A DNA stretch of 64,000 bases from Streptomyces cacaoi (GCF_006539165.1 NZ_BJMM01000029.1:31911-95910); one strand, 5' to 3'. Numbered from the stretch's first letter, positions 1 through 8,129 are shown. A program made the numbers and translations. Notes: generated by a model from the letters alone, not told the origin.

Positions 1-1
1 G

Positions 2-1000
2 ACGGAGCACCATGCCTCGCTGCTGCCCTGGCGGGCCCACGACGTGACGGTCCTGGACGCGCCCCGCTCGCCCGAACAGGCCGTCGCCGCGCTGGAGGAG
101 GCGCTGCACGGTGCCCCGCGGGGACCGAAGCTGGTGTGTGTGACCGGTGCCTCCAACGTGACCGGCGAGGTGTGGCCGGTACGCGAACTCGCCCGCGCGG
201 CGCACCGGCACGGCGCGCGCCTCGTGCTGGACGCCGCGCAGCTCGCCCCGCACCGGCCCGTCGATCTGGCCGAGCTGGAGGCCGACTGGGTCGCGCTGTC
301 CGGCCACAAGCTGTACGCGCCGTTCGGCGCCGGGGTGCTCGCCGGACGGGCCGACTGGCTGCGCGCCGCCGGGCCCTATCTGGCCGGTGGCGGTGCCAGC
401 CGCACCGTGACCCGGGGCGCCGACGGCGGCGTGGACGTCGCCTGGCACACCGGTCCGGCCCGGCACGAGGCCGGTTCGCCCAATGTGATCGGCGCCTATG
501 CGCTCGCCTCGGCCTGCCGGGCCCTGCGCGAGGCCGGGTTCGACCGGCTCGTCGCGCGCGAGGAGGAGCTGCTGGGCCGGCTGCGCCGCGGCCTCGCGGA
601 GATTCCGCAGGTGCGCGAACTCTCGCTGTTCGGCCCGGAGGCGGACCGGGTCGGGGTGCTCTCCTTCGTCGTCGACGGCTGGAACAGCTCCCACTTCGCC
701 GCCGCGCTCTCGGCCGAGCACGGCATCGGTGTCCGCGACGGCCTCTTCTGCGCCCATCCGCTGCTGCGCACGCTGCTGGGCCGCGAGCAGGACGCGCCGG
801 GGGAGTGCGGCGCCCCCGACGCCGGGGCCGGCGAGCAGGCGCTGAACGCGATCCGCGTCAGCTTCGGCGCCGGTACGCCCGACGAGCACGTCGACCGGTT
901 CCTCGCCGCGACGCGCGCGCTGGTACGGGACGGCGCCCGCTGGGGCTACCGCACCGAGGACGGGCGGTGCGTCCCCGACCGGGGGCCGGCGACGGACTGA
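2..1000 (+). CDS. Class V aminotransferase / cysteine desulfurase-like protein (5' truncated)
   Basis: This is a PLP-dependent fold-type I enzyme whose 5' end lies outside the window. The reading frame is open from base 2 and begins with a TEHHASLLPWR segment, which in class V aminotransferases follows the N-terminal part, so the ATG/GTG candidates near position 44 are internal. The PLP lysine is very probably the Lys of SGHKLYAPFGAG (codon at 308-310), preceded by LVLDAAQ carrying the cofactor-binding Asp. A C-terminal small domain with GVLSFVVDG and IRVSFGAGT is present. The family includes cysteine desulfurases (SufS/CsdA) and related lyases. No active-site Cys loop of the SufS type is obvious, so the substrate is unresolved. 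A strong hairpin follows the stop codon. Confidence 0.85.
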   Translation, partial: TEHHASLLPWRAHDVTVLDAPRSPEQAVAALEEALHGAPRGPKLVCVTGASNVTGEVWPVRELARAAHRHGARLVLDAAQLAPHRPVDLAELEADWVALSGHKLYAPFGAGVLAGRADWLRAAGPYLAGGGASRTVTRGADGGVDVAWHTGPARHEAGSPNVIGAYALASACRALREAGFDRLVAREEELLGRLRRGLAEIPQVRELSLFGPEADRVGVLSFVVDGWNSSHFAAALSAEHGIGVRDGLFCAHPLLRTLLGREQDAPGECGAPDAGAGEQALNAIRVSFGAGTPDEHVDRFLAATRALVRDGARWGYRTEDGRCVPDRGPATD

Positions 1001-1046
1001 CCTCGCTTCCGGATCGCCAACTCGTCCTCGTACGGCGGGTGTTGGG

Positions 1047-1090
1047 CGGGCCGCTCCACCCCGGGAAACGCCCCGGGGTGGAGTGGCCCG
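1047..1090. terminator. 18-bp-stem hairpin, probable terminator
   Basis: The arms 1047-1064 and 1073-1090 are complementary over 18 positions with one G-U type mismatch and an 8-base loop (GAAACGCC). The hairpin lies 46 bases after the aminotransferase stop. A TACGCT -10-like box for the next gene starts 6 bases after it, so it probably insulates the two transcripts. Confidence 0.75.
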
Positions 1091-1095
1091 CGTGC

Positions 1096-1101
1096 TACGC
1101 T
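1096..1101 (+). promoter_or_regulatory. Candidate -10 box (TACGCT) for the repeat protein gene
   Basis: TACGCT fits the TAnnnT pattern of vegetative Streptomyces -10 boxes. It lies about 44 bases before the ATG at 1145, which has a GAGG-type ribosome site at 1133-1139. I see no convincing -35 hexamer because the terminator hairpin occupies that space. Confidence 0.35.
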
Positions 1102-1144
1102 CCCGCGCAACCGAAAGCCAGTGCGAGGTAAGCGAGGTAGCGAC

Positions 1145-1459
1145 ATGGAGCGATCCGTCCGCAATGCCGCAGTCGTCGCAGCCGCCGTCGCGGCTCTGTC
1201 CGCTGCTGCCACGACCGGGGCCATGGCCCAGCCGTCCTCTGCCGAGGGGGCCGGGACCGCCGGGACCGCTGAGAACGCCGGGACCGCCGGGACCGCCGGG
1301 ACCGCCGACAATGCTGTGGCCGTGCCCGACCACATGGAGATGGCCGTTCCCGGTCACATCATGATCGCCGCGCCGGACGAGACGCTGGCCGTCCCCGGGC
1401 ACATCCGGAACGCCGCCCCGGACGAGACGCTGGCCGTTCCCGGCCACATCGTGAAGTGA
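1145..1459 (+). CDS. Small exported protein with 15-residue tandem repeats
   Basis: This encodes 104 residues starting at the ATG with a GAGG ribosome site 6 bases upstream; an in-frame GTG at 1121 lacks one. The N-terminus (MERSVRN then a long Ala/Val stretch ending in AMA-QP) looks like a Sec signal peptide. A low-complexity GTAGTAENAGTAGTAGTAD linker follows, then three copies of a 15-residue unit with the pattern HI-x-x-AAPDETLAVPG. The last two copies are nearly identical, and the first (NAVAVPDHMEMAVPG) is degenerate. The protein ends in GHIVK. No cysteine is present. I do not recognise the family. The gene sits 55 bases before a methyltransferase-like gene on the same strand. Function unknown; a small exported surface or matrix protein is the simplest guess. 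Confidence 0.7.
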   Translation: MERSVRNAAVVAAAVAALSAAATTGAMAQPSSAEGAGTAGTAENAGTAGTAGTADNAVAVPDHMEMAVPGHIMIAAPDETLAVPGHIRNAAPDETLAVPGHIVK

Positions 1460-1514
1460 GCCGGTAGTCGGGAAGCCGGGACAGGAGGGCGTCCGTGGTG
1501 CTGCTGGAGGTCCC

Positions 1515-2345
1515 GTGAGCGCCGCCCCTCCCGCGGCGTCCCGGCGGCTGGCCGCACTGGCGCAGGAGCTGATGGCCTTCTGGGACGAGCACGAGTACGT
1601 CGTGTTCCCCGGATGGCCGCTGCCCTTCCGCCCGTTGGAGGAGCTGCTCCCGCAGCGGGACGTCGACTTCGCGCTGCGGAACCCGCAGATGGTTCCGCTG
1701 CTGTGGTACCCGGCCATCCGCCCTCCGACGGCGCCCGAGGGCGTCGTCGAGGTGCTGGACCACCTTCCCGGGTGGGCCGCTCCCGCGCCCTCGATGCTCC
1801 GGCGCCAGTACCTGTCCCGGATCTACAGCTGGGCGCTCGCCTCGCGCACGGCGGTCGACTGGGCCGTGCGCAGCCTGGACGGCCGGAAGCTGGTCGAGGT
1901 GGGAGCGGGCACCGGCTACTGGGCCTCCCTGCTGGCCGACCGCGGCCTGGACGTCCTGGCCACCGACCAGCACGTCCACCGCAACGGCTACGCCGACATG
2001 TTCCGCTTCGCCGCGGTGCAGCCGCTCGACGCCCCCACGGCGGCCGCCCGCCATCCCGACCGCGTCCTCGGACTGTGGTGGCCCCCGCGCGACGACCCCA
2101 TGGCCGTCGACACGCTCCGCGCCTACCGCGGTGAGCACCTGCTCTACGTCGGTGACGCCCGCGGAGGCCAGTGCGCGGACGCCGCCTTCTTCGACGAGCT
2201 GGAGTCCGGCTGGCACCCCGTCTCCTCCTGTCCGCTGACCCTGCGCTGGCTCGGCAACAGCGACAGCGCGACCCTCTACCGGCGCGGTCGGGGCCTCGGC
2301 GCCGGCGCGGTATGCGCCGGTCCGGCGCGGCCGACCGGACGCTGA
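1515..2345 (+). CDS. Methyltransferase-like protein (class I SAM fold)
   Basis: This 276-residue protein starts at a GTG with GGAGG 4 bases upstream. Near residues 126-140 it carries LVEVGAGTGYWASLLA, a good motif I of class I SAM-dependent methyltransferases, followed by DVLATDQH at the position of the acidic ribose-binding residue. The first 120 residues (PGWPLPFRPLEELL, WYPAIRPPTAPEG) form an N-terminal domain I cannot assign. Motif IV is not clear (LLYVGDARG may stand in), so catalytic activity is not certain and the substrate is unknown. The C-terminus is low-complexity. It directly follows the small repeat-protein gene and may be cotranscribed with it. Confidence 0.65.
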   Translation: MSAAPPAASRRLAALAQELMAFWDEHEYVVFPGWPLPFRPLEELLPQRDVDFALRNPQMVPLLWYPAIRPPTAPEGVVEVLDHLPGWAAPAPSMLRRQYLSRIYSWALASRTAVDWAVRSLDGRKLVEVGAGTGYWASLLADRGLDVLATDQHVHRNGYADMFRFAAVQPLDAPTAAARHPDRVLGLWWPPRDDPMAVDTLRAYRGEHLLYVGDARGGQCADAAFFDELESGWHPVSSCPLTLRWLGNSDSATLYRRGRGLGAGAVCAGPARPTGR

Positions 2346-2362
2346 GCCGCGGTCCGCCGCAC

Positions 2363-3586
2363 CTACCGCCCCACGGCGGGCCGTACTCGGGAGGCGCCCC
2401 GCGCCGGGCGCGCCGCCAGGTGTCCGGCGGTGCGCAGCCGGGTGCCGAGCAGCACCATGCGCACGGCGTGCTCCGTCGCCTCGGCCAGATGCGTACCGGT
2501 GTGCAGCAGGGCCTCCGGCAGGGACAGCGGTGCCGGCAGGATGGAGCGGTAGGCGTCGATGCCCGAGGCGCGGGCCTCGCGGGCGCCGTCCTCGAGGGTT
2601 CCGGCCAGTGCCAGTACGGGTTTGCCGAGCGCCTTGGCCCGGCGTCCGACCTCGGCGGGCACCTTGCCGTGCGGGGTCTGCCGGTCCAGGGCGCCCTCGG
2701 CGGTCAGGACGAGGTCGGCGCGGGCGAACCGCGCCTCCAGGCCGAGGCCGTCGAGCAGCACCTCGAACCGGGGGAGCAACTGCCCGCCGAGCGCGGCCAG
2801 TCCGGCGCCGAGCCCGCCGGAGGCACCCGTTCCGGGGGCGCTGCGCAGGTTCGTGCCGCCCCGGTGCACATCCCGGGCCAGCACCGTCGCCCAGCGTTCC
2901 AGGGCGGCGGAGAGGATCTCCGTCTGCGCGGGCGTCGCACCCTTCTGCGGGCCGAACACCCGGGCGACGCCGTGCGGGCCGCACAGCACATTGAACGGAT
3001 TGCAGGCGACCAGGAGTTCGACCTCGCCCAGCCGCGGATCGAGGCCCGAGGGGTCGATCCGGTCCAGCGCGACCAGGGCGTGGCCCCCGCGCGGCAGCCG
3101 GGCGCCGTCCGCGTCGAGCAGCCGGGCGCCCAGCGCCTGGAGGGCGCCGGCGCCGCCGTCCGAGGTCCCCGAGTCGCCGCAGCCGACGAGCACCCGGCGT
3201 GCTCCGGAGTCCAGCGCGGCGCGCAGGAGTTCGCCCACGCCGTATGTCGTCGTCAGGCCCGGGTCGCGGCGGTCCGGCGGTACGAGGGAGAGCCCGGCGA
3301 CGGCGGCCATCTCCACCACCGCGGTCGCGTCGGCGTCCCCCAGCAGCGCGAAGTGGGTACGGACGGGCTCGCCCAGCGGCCCGGTCGCGATCCGCCGGAC
3401 CAGCCGTCCGCCGGTGGCCAGTGCGAGCGCCTCCGCTGTGCCCTCACCGCCGTCGACCAGCGGCATCAGATCGAGCGCCGCATCGGGCACGGCGCGGCGC
3501 ACCCCCTCGGCCATGGCCTCGGCGGCCTGCCGCGCGGAGAGCGACTCCTTGAACCCGCCGGGCGCGAGCACGAAACGGTACGGCAT
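2363..3586 (-). CDS. Glycerate kinase (GK-II type)
   Basis: It phosphorylates glycerate, feeding the glyoxylate/tartronate route into glycolysis. The 407-residue protein opens with MPYRFVLAPGGFKESLSA, which is diagnostic of the GarK/GlxK family, and contains LVDGGEGTAEALA and VGCGDSGTSDGGAGALQALGA, the conserved glycerate-binding and glycine-rich motifs. I chose the ATG at 3586 because AGGAG lies just upstream (3593-3597); the longer reading frame to 3679 adds a segment of Arg/His-rich character without a ribosome site. The C-terminal 25 residues are an Arg/Ala-rich tail beyond the usual family end. It converges with the methyltransferase-like gene. Confidence 0.92.
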   Translation of the reverse strand: MPYRFVLAPGGFKESLSARQAAEAMAEGVRRAVPDAALDLMPLVDGGEGTAEALALATGGRLVRRIATGPLGEPVRTHFALLGDADATAVVEMAAVAGLSLVPPDRRDPGLTTTYGVGELLRAALDSGARRVLVGCGDSGTSDGGAGALQALGARLLDADGARLPRGGHALVALDRIDPSGLDPRLGEVELLVACNPFNVLCGPHGVARVFGPQKGATPAQTEILSAALERWATVLARDVHRGGTNLRSAPGTGASGGLGAGLAALGGQLLPRFEVLLDGLGLEARFARADLVLTAEGALDRQTPHGKVPAEVGRRAKALGKPVLALAGTLEDGAREARASGIDAYRSILPAPLSLPEALLHTGTHLAEATEHAVRMVLLGTRLRTAGHLAARPARGASRVRPAVGR

Positions 3587-3746
3587 ATCCAACTCCTCGG
3601 TGCGGTGCGGAACATGGCGGTGGTCATGGGCCGGGCGTGCGCGGCTCGCGGGGTCCGCCCGGTGACGACAAGGCGACAAAGGGATGAGGGGGCGAAGGGG
3701 CCGGCGCAGGGGCAGGCGCGGGGCGGCGGGACCCCGCCGGGGCGGT

Positions 3747-5171
3747 TCAGCTCACCGGCACCCCCAGCAGCGGCCACACCGCCAGCGCGAACGCCAGCAC
3801 GAGCAGGGCCGTCAGCGGGGCCAGGACGGCGGAGAGCCGCAGCAGGTCGCGCGGTGTGTAGGTCGGGGTGTCCGGGACGTCGGCGAAGAGCGCGACCGGC
3901 TTGGCGGAGGCGGGCAGCGTGTGACAGAAGCCGGCAGCCGCGGTGGAGGCCAGCGCGGCGGACACCGGATTGACGCCCGCCCCGGCCGCGGCGGCGACGA
4001 CGAGCGGCACCAGCACGCTGGAGCGCGCCGAGCGCGACTGGAGCAGCAGATGGGCCCCGGTGCTCACCGCCACGACGACGGCCAGGAACAGCCACGCCGG
4101 TACCCGCGTCCCCCCGGGCACCCCGCTGACCAGCCACGAAGCGGCCCCCGACGCGGACAGCGCGACGCCCATCGCCATCGTCGCCGCCATGAACAGCAGC
4201 AGGGACCAGGGCACCGTGCGCAGCGCGTCCTTCAGGCCGACGGTGCCCAGCGCGGGGGAGGCCGCCACCACGGCACCGATCAGCGCCACGAGCGCGGGCG
4301 GCACCCCGTGCAGCGGCTCGCTGCACCACAGCGCGACGACGGTGACCAGCAGCAGCGCGGCCCGGGCCTCCGGCGGGGTCAGCGGCCCGGCGACCGCCGT
4401 CGGGGAGTGCCGCTGGATGTCGTCGACGGTGATGCGCACCGGCCCCCGCCGGTCCGCGCGGCGCGTCGTCGTCACCAGCACGGCCTCGGCGGCCAGATGG
4501 GAGCAGACGACCGCGAGCGGCAGCCCCAGCAGCAGCCACCGGGTGAAGCCGACGTGCTCACCGGCGGACTCCCACAGCACCCCGACGGTGATCAGATGCG
4601 CGCCGGCACCGATCAGCGTGGCCACGGCGGACAGCAGGATCACCGTCGGAAAGAGCAGGGCCAGCATCACCACCAGCCGCCGGCGCTCCCGCAGCACGGC
4701 AGCCAGCGCCAGGAAGACCGGCAGGGCGAGCGCGGCCCGGCCCGAGGTGGCCGGTACGGCGAAGGCGCTCACCACGAGCGCCGCGGTCGTCAGATGTGCC
4801 AGCTGCCGCACCGAGCGGGCCCCGCTGACCAGGAAGGCCGCGGCCCGCGCCGCCAGCCCGGTACGCGAGACGGCGGCGGCCAGCACGAAGGCGCAGATCA
4901 GCAGCCACACGGTGGGATCGCCGAGGGTGCCGAACAGGGTGTCGGTGCTGATCACCCCGGTGACGGCGAGCGCGAGGCCGGCGCCGAGCGCGATGTAGGT
5001 GTCGTCGATGGGCGTCCCGACCCAGGCGCAGGTGGCCAGCGCGAAGACGACCAGCGTGATCCGCGCCTCGCCGCTCAGCCCGGGGAAGTTCCCCGGCACG
5101 GCGAGCAGCGCGCACACGCTGAGCGCGAGGACGAGCGGGACGGTTCGGCGCGGGCTCCAGACCATGCGCAC
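3747..5171 (-). CDS. SLC13/DASS-type anion permease
   Basis: This 474-residue integral membrane protein has about 11-13 hydrophobic segments spread along its length. Segments such as GDPTVWLLICAFVLAAAVSRTGLAARAA and the paired C-terminal SARSSVLVPLVVAAAAGAGVNP / FCHTLPASAKP resemble the two half-repeats of divalent-anion:sodium symporters. Substrates in the family are dicarboxylates, sulfate or other anions, and the sequence does not decide between them. The start is GTG at 5171 or ATG at 5165, neither with a clear ribosome site. It lies between glycerate kinase and a two-component operon on the same strand, so a carboxylate substrate is a guess only. Confidence 0.75.
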   Translation of the reverse strand: MRMVWSPRRTVPLVLALSVCALLAVPGNFPGLSGEARITLVVFALATCAWVGTPIDDTYIALGAGLALAVTGVISTDTLFGTLGDPTVWLLICAFVLAAAVSRTGLAARAAAFLVSGARSVRQLAHLTTAALVVSAFAVPATSGRAALALPVFLALAAVLRERRRLVVMLALLFPTVILLSAVATLIGAGAHLITVGVLWESAGEHVGFTRWLLLGLPLAVVCSHLAAEAVLVTTTRRADRRGPVRITVDDIQRHSPTAVAGPLTPPEARAALLLVTVVALWCSEPLHGVPPALVALIGAVVAASPALGTVGLKDALRTVPWSLLLFMAATMAMGVALSASGAASWLVSGVPGGTRVPAWLFLAVVVAVSTGAHLLLQSRSARSSVLVPLVVAAAAGAGVNPVSAALASTAAAGFCHTLPASAKPVALFADVPDTPTYTPRDLLRLSAVLAPLTALLVLAFALAVWPLLGVPVS

Positions 5172-5250
5172 GAGTCTTCGAGCCCGCGGTGAGACGCCGG
5201 TGAGCCCGCCATGAAAGGAAGTTCATCCACGGGCGGTCCCGGCCCGCCCG

Positions 5251-5910
5251 TCAGGGCAGCCGGTACCCCATGCCGCGCACGGTCTCCACCTGCCCGGCGC
5301 CCAGTTTCTTGCGCAGCGCCCGCACATAGACGTCGACGATGTTCGAGCCGGGGTCGAAGTCGTAGCCCCACACATGGGACAGGATCTGCTCGCGCGTCAG
5401 CACCTGGCCGGGATGGCGCAGGAACAGCTCCAGCAGCACGAACTCCCGGGCCGTCAGATCGACCACCCGGCCGCCGGCCCGGGCTCGCCGGGTGCGCAGG
5501 TCCAGCGAGAGTGCGCCGCTGCGCAGCACGGTGACCTCCGGCACCCGGGCCGCGGTGCGCAGCCGCAGCCGGACCCGGGCCAGCAGCTCCTCGAAGCGGA
5601 ACGGCTTGGTCATCCAGTCGTCGGCCCCGCCCTCCAGACCGGCCACGGTGTCCCGTACCGAGTCCCGTGCCGTCAGCACGATCACCGGCACCGTCACCCG
5701 CGCCTCGCGCAGCTCCCGCAGCACGGTGAAGCCGTCCTTGCCCGGCAGCCCGATGTCCAGGACGACGAGGTCGAAGCCGCCCGTGCGGAGGTAGTCGTAG
5801 GCGGTGTCGCCGTCGGCGGCCACCGTCGTGGCGAACCCGCTGGCGCGCAGCCCCTTCTCCACGAACGCGGCGATCCGCTCCTCGTCCTCGACGATGAGTA
5901 CCCGTGTCAC
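5251..5910 (-). CDS. OmpR/PhoB-family response regulator
   Basis: This 219-residue regulator has an N-terminal receiver domain (VLIVEDEERIAAF acidic pocket, phospho-acceptor Asp in DLVVLDIGLPGKDG near residue 51, VLTAR, and Lys in MTKPF) and a C-terminal winged helix (LTAREFVLLELFLRHPGQVLTREQILSHVWGYDF... IVDVYVRALRKKLG). The GTG start is fixed by the receiver's first strand (VTRVLIVED) and overlaps the kinase stop codon in a GTGA arrangement, so translation is coupled to the upstream histidine kinase. The likely target is the CCGGATGA repeat cluster in front of its own operon. Confidence 0.93.
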   Translation of the reverse strand: MTRVLIVEDEERIAAFVEKGLRASGFATTVAADGDTAYDYLRTGGFDLVVLDIGLPGKDGFTVLRELREARVTVPVIVLTARDSVRDTVAGLEGGADDWMTKPFRFEELLARVRLRLRTAARVPEVTVLRSGALSLDLRTRRARAGGRVVDLTAREFVLLELFLRHPGQVLTREQILSHVWGYDFDPGSNIVDVYVRALRKKLGAGQVETVRGMGYRLP

Positions 5911-7652
5911 CCCTGCCTCCCCACGTGGCCGCCCCTCCGGGGCCGTGTGTTCTCCCGCTCCGCCGCCGGGTGCTCCGTCCCGCCGTGCTGCCGCTGCCGG
6001 ACCACCCCGGGCGCCTGCGGCAGCACGAGGACGAAGGTCGCGCCGCCGCCCTCGGTGGGCCGCAGCTCGACCCGGCCGCCGGGGTGCCCCTCGGCGATGG
6101 CCCGGACGATCGCCAGCCCGAGCCCGGCCCCGCTGCCGCGTGCGCCGCGCCGTGCCGTGCCCCGCCGGAACCGCTCGAAGATCAGCTGTGCGTCCGCCGG
6201 ATCGACGCCGGGACCACGGTCGGCCACATACAGCTCCACCGCGGGCCACCGGCCACCGTCCGCCCAACCGCCCGTACCGCCTGCGTCCTTGGCACCCCTG
6301 GCACCCTTGGCACCTTTGACGTCCTTGGTGTCTCTGACGTCTCTGATGTCTCTGATGTCTTCGGCGTCCGGCGCGTTCCCGGCGTCCCCCGCGCTCCCCG
6401 CCGGCACCCAGCGCGAGCCCAGCGCGATGGTCGCGCCGGGCGGTGTGTGCTGCACCGCGTTCTGCGCCAGCTGCACCATCGCCTGGGTCACCCGCTGCGG
6501 ATCGACCAGCACCCTGCCGTCACCGGCCTCGCTCGGCTCCCCGGGATCACCGGCCTCGCCGGGCCCGGCCGTTTCCGCCACCTGTTCGAGCCGCCAGTCG
6601 CGCTCTCCCAGCGTCCGCGCCTTCACGAAGACATCCGCGGTCAGCTCGGCGGGCTCCACCGGCTCCGGCGAGACGAAGTCCGGCCGTTCGGCCTTCGCCA
6701 GCAGCAGCAGATCCTCGACGATGCGGCTCATCCGGTCCAGCTCGTCGGTGACGACCCGCACCGTCTCGGCCCGGTCCTGCGGATCGTCGCCCATCAGCTC
6801 CAGATGGCCGCGCACGATCGTGATGGGCGTGCGCAGCTCGTGCCCGGCGTCGTCCACGAACTGCCGCTGCGCGGCGAACGCCCGCTCCAGCCGGTCCAGC
6901 ATGGCGTTGAACGTCCCGGCGAGCGCGGCGATGTCGTCCCGGCCGCGCACGGGGATGCGCCGGGTGAGGTCCTGCTCGGTCAGCTGTGCCGCCGTGCTGC
7001 GCACCAGCCGCACCGGCGCCAGGATCCGCCCGGCGACGACCCAGCCGATACCGCAGGTCAGCAGCAGTGCCACCCCGGATATCGCGAGCAGCACCCGGAA
7101 CACGTCCTGCGGGCCGGCCTGTTCGCGGTCGACGTGCAGCGCGACGACGAAGGTGCCGGACGGGGTGTCGCCGCCCGGCTCGATCGTCACCCGCGCCCAG
7201 CGCACCTCGCCCTGCGGCCGGTGCAGCGTGCCCGAGCGCTCCGTGCCCGCGGTGATCCGCCGCAGCGAGGCGCGGTCCCGGTACAGCGGCAGCGCCGAGG
7301 GGATGTCGCGGCTCTGCCGGATGACCTTGCCGCGCACCAGCCCGAGCAGCTCCTCGTCCGGGTCGGAGTACTGCCGCTCCAGGAACACCTGGAGGAGCCG
7401 GCGGGCGGTGGTGAACGGCCGTCCCGTCGCCGGATCCCGGCCCCGGTGCACGAAGTTGGCGAACTCGCCGGTCTCCTGCTCCAGCAGCCGGGTCACCCGG
7501 TGCTCGACGTCCCGCAGCAGGATCGAGCGGGTGGTGGTGGCGACGGCGGCGAGCGCCACCGCCATGACCGCCAGCAGCCACAGCAGGATGCGGACCCGTG
7601 CCGATATCCGGTGCCGCCGCGGCCCGGTGGCGGCCTGCTCAGCCGTCGTCAC
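5907..7652 (-). CDS. Sensor histidine kinase with in-frame repeat insertion
   Basis: This 581-residue membrane kinase has TM1 at about 22-40, an extracytoplasmic sensor of about 145 residues, TM2 near 186-205, HAMP to about 257, phospho-His 271 in GHELRTPITIVRGH, N-box MVQLAQNAVQHTPPG near 391, G1 VADRGPGVDP near 475 and G2 GSGAGLGLAIV near 505. Between the N- and G1-boxes, residues about 428-455 are a degenerate repeat (IRDIRDVRDTKDVKGAKGARGAKD) absent from ordinary ATPase domains. I chose the GTG at 7652, which overlaps the 3' end of the small exported-protein gene by 14 bases; the frame stays open 83 codons further upstream through Thr/Gly-rich shadow sequence. Partner of the regulator at 5251-5910. 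Confidence 0.88.
   Translation of the reverse strand: MTTAEQAATGPRRHRISARVRILLWLLAVMAVALAAVATTTRSILLRDVEHRVTRLLEQETGEFANFVHRGRDPATGRPFTTARRLLQVFLERQYSDPDEELLGLVRGKVIRQSRDIPSALPLYRDRASLRRITAGTERSGTLHRPQGEVRWARVTIEPGGDTPSGTFVVALHVDREQAGPQDVFRVLLAISGVALLLTCGIGWVVAGRILAPVRLVRSTAAQLTEQDLTRRIPVRGRDDIAALAGTFNAMLDRLERAFAAQRQFVDDAGHELRTPITIVRGHLELMGDDPQDRAETVRVVTDELDRMSRIVEDLLLLAKAERPDFVSPEPVEPAELTADVFVKARTLGERDWRLEQVAETAGPGEAGDPGEPSEAGDGRVLVDPQRVTQAMVQLAQNAVQHTPPGATIALGSRWVPAGSAGDAGNAPDAEDIRDIRDVRDTKDVKGAKGARGAKDAGGTGGWADGGRWPAVELYVADRGPGVDPADAQLIFERFRRGTARRGARGSGAGLGLAIVRAIAEGHPGGRVELRPTEGGGATFVLVLPQAPGVVRQRQHGGTEHPAAERENTRPRRGGHVGRQG
6285..6366 (-). repeat. Degenerate 9-12 base tandem repeat inside the kinase ATPase domain
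   Basis: On the plus strand this reads as repeated GGCACCCTT-like units followed by repeated TCTCTGATG/TCTCTGACG units, AT-richer than the surroundings. It stays in frame and encodes a charged RD/KD/KGA ladder. Confidence 0.75.
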
Positions 7653-8064
7653 CGGTCCCGTCGGTCCGGCCGTCGTCCCCGTCGTCGCTGCTGCCACCGC
7701 CCCCGCCCCGGCTGCCGTCGTCGTCCCGGTCGTCGCCGTCCCTGCCGTCCCGCCCGTCGTCCTTGCCGTCGCCCCGCCCGTCGTCCCCGTCGTCCGCCGG
7801 GGCCCCGGGCCCGTCGTCGGCGCCGTCGCCCGTCGCGGGGGGCCGGGGCACCGTCTCCTCGCCACCGGAGGACGGCGAGGGCGTGCCGGACGGTTCGCCA
7901 CCGGGGCCGGAGGAACCGGGCGAGGGACTGCGGTCGTCCAACTCGACCTTCGCGGGCGGCTGTGCGGGGTCCGGGCTGTCGGTGAGCGCGTAGCTCGTGA
8001 CGGCGATACCGAGCGGGATCGCCACCACGGCCGCGAGCGTCGCGATCCGGTGTGAGAACGCCAT
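7639..8064 (-). CDS. Small exported acidic (Asp/Gly-rich) protein of a sensor operon
   Basis: This 141-residue protein has an N-terminal hydrophobic segment (MAFSHRIATLAAVVAIPLGIAVTSYAL), then a Pro/Ser/Gly-rich part, then a highly charged tail made of DDG, RDG and KDDG units ending at GTGDDG. The tail is predicted to be disordered, and Asp-rich tails of this kind can bind divalent cations; that is speculation here. The ATG at 8064 gives the cleaner signal; a GTG at 8073 is also possible. Its 3' end overlaps the kinase start, so it is the first gene of a three-gene translationally coupled operon. That position is like CseA in the CseABC system, although CseA is a lipoprotein and this protein has no lipobox Cys. 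Confidence 0.72.
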   Translation of the reverse strand: MAFSHRIATLAAVVAIPLGIAVTSYALTDSPDPAQPPAKVELDDRSPSPGSSGPGGEPSGTPSPSSGGEETVPRPPATGDGADDGPGAPADDGDDGRGDGKDDGRDGRDGDDRDDDGSRGGGGGSSDDGDDGRTDGTGDDG

Positions 8065-8094
8065 ACCGGTCACGCTGCCCGGCGTACCCGTGCG

Positions 8095-8129
8095 CCGGAT
8101 GAAGCCCGGATGAGGAGATCTTCATCCGG
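8095..8129 (-). promoter_or_regulatory. Repeat operator upstream of the sensor operon
   Basis: CCGGATGA occurs at 8095-8102 and again at 8106-8113, an 11-bp repeat pitch, and the inverted copy TTCATCCGG closes the site at 8121-8129. Tandem repeats spaced one helical turn are the usual form of OmpR/PhoB-family binding sites. The site lies 31 bases before the first gene of the operon whose last gene encodes such a regulator, so autoregulation is the natural inference. Confidence 0.6.

Noticed and set aside
1145..2345. RiPP precursor plus modifying methyltransferase
   Set aside because: The small protein has a Sec-type signal peptide and no Cys, Ser/Thr-rich core or leader recognition motif, and no cyclase, transporter or peptidase gene accompanies it.
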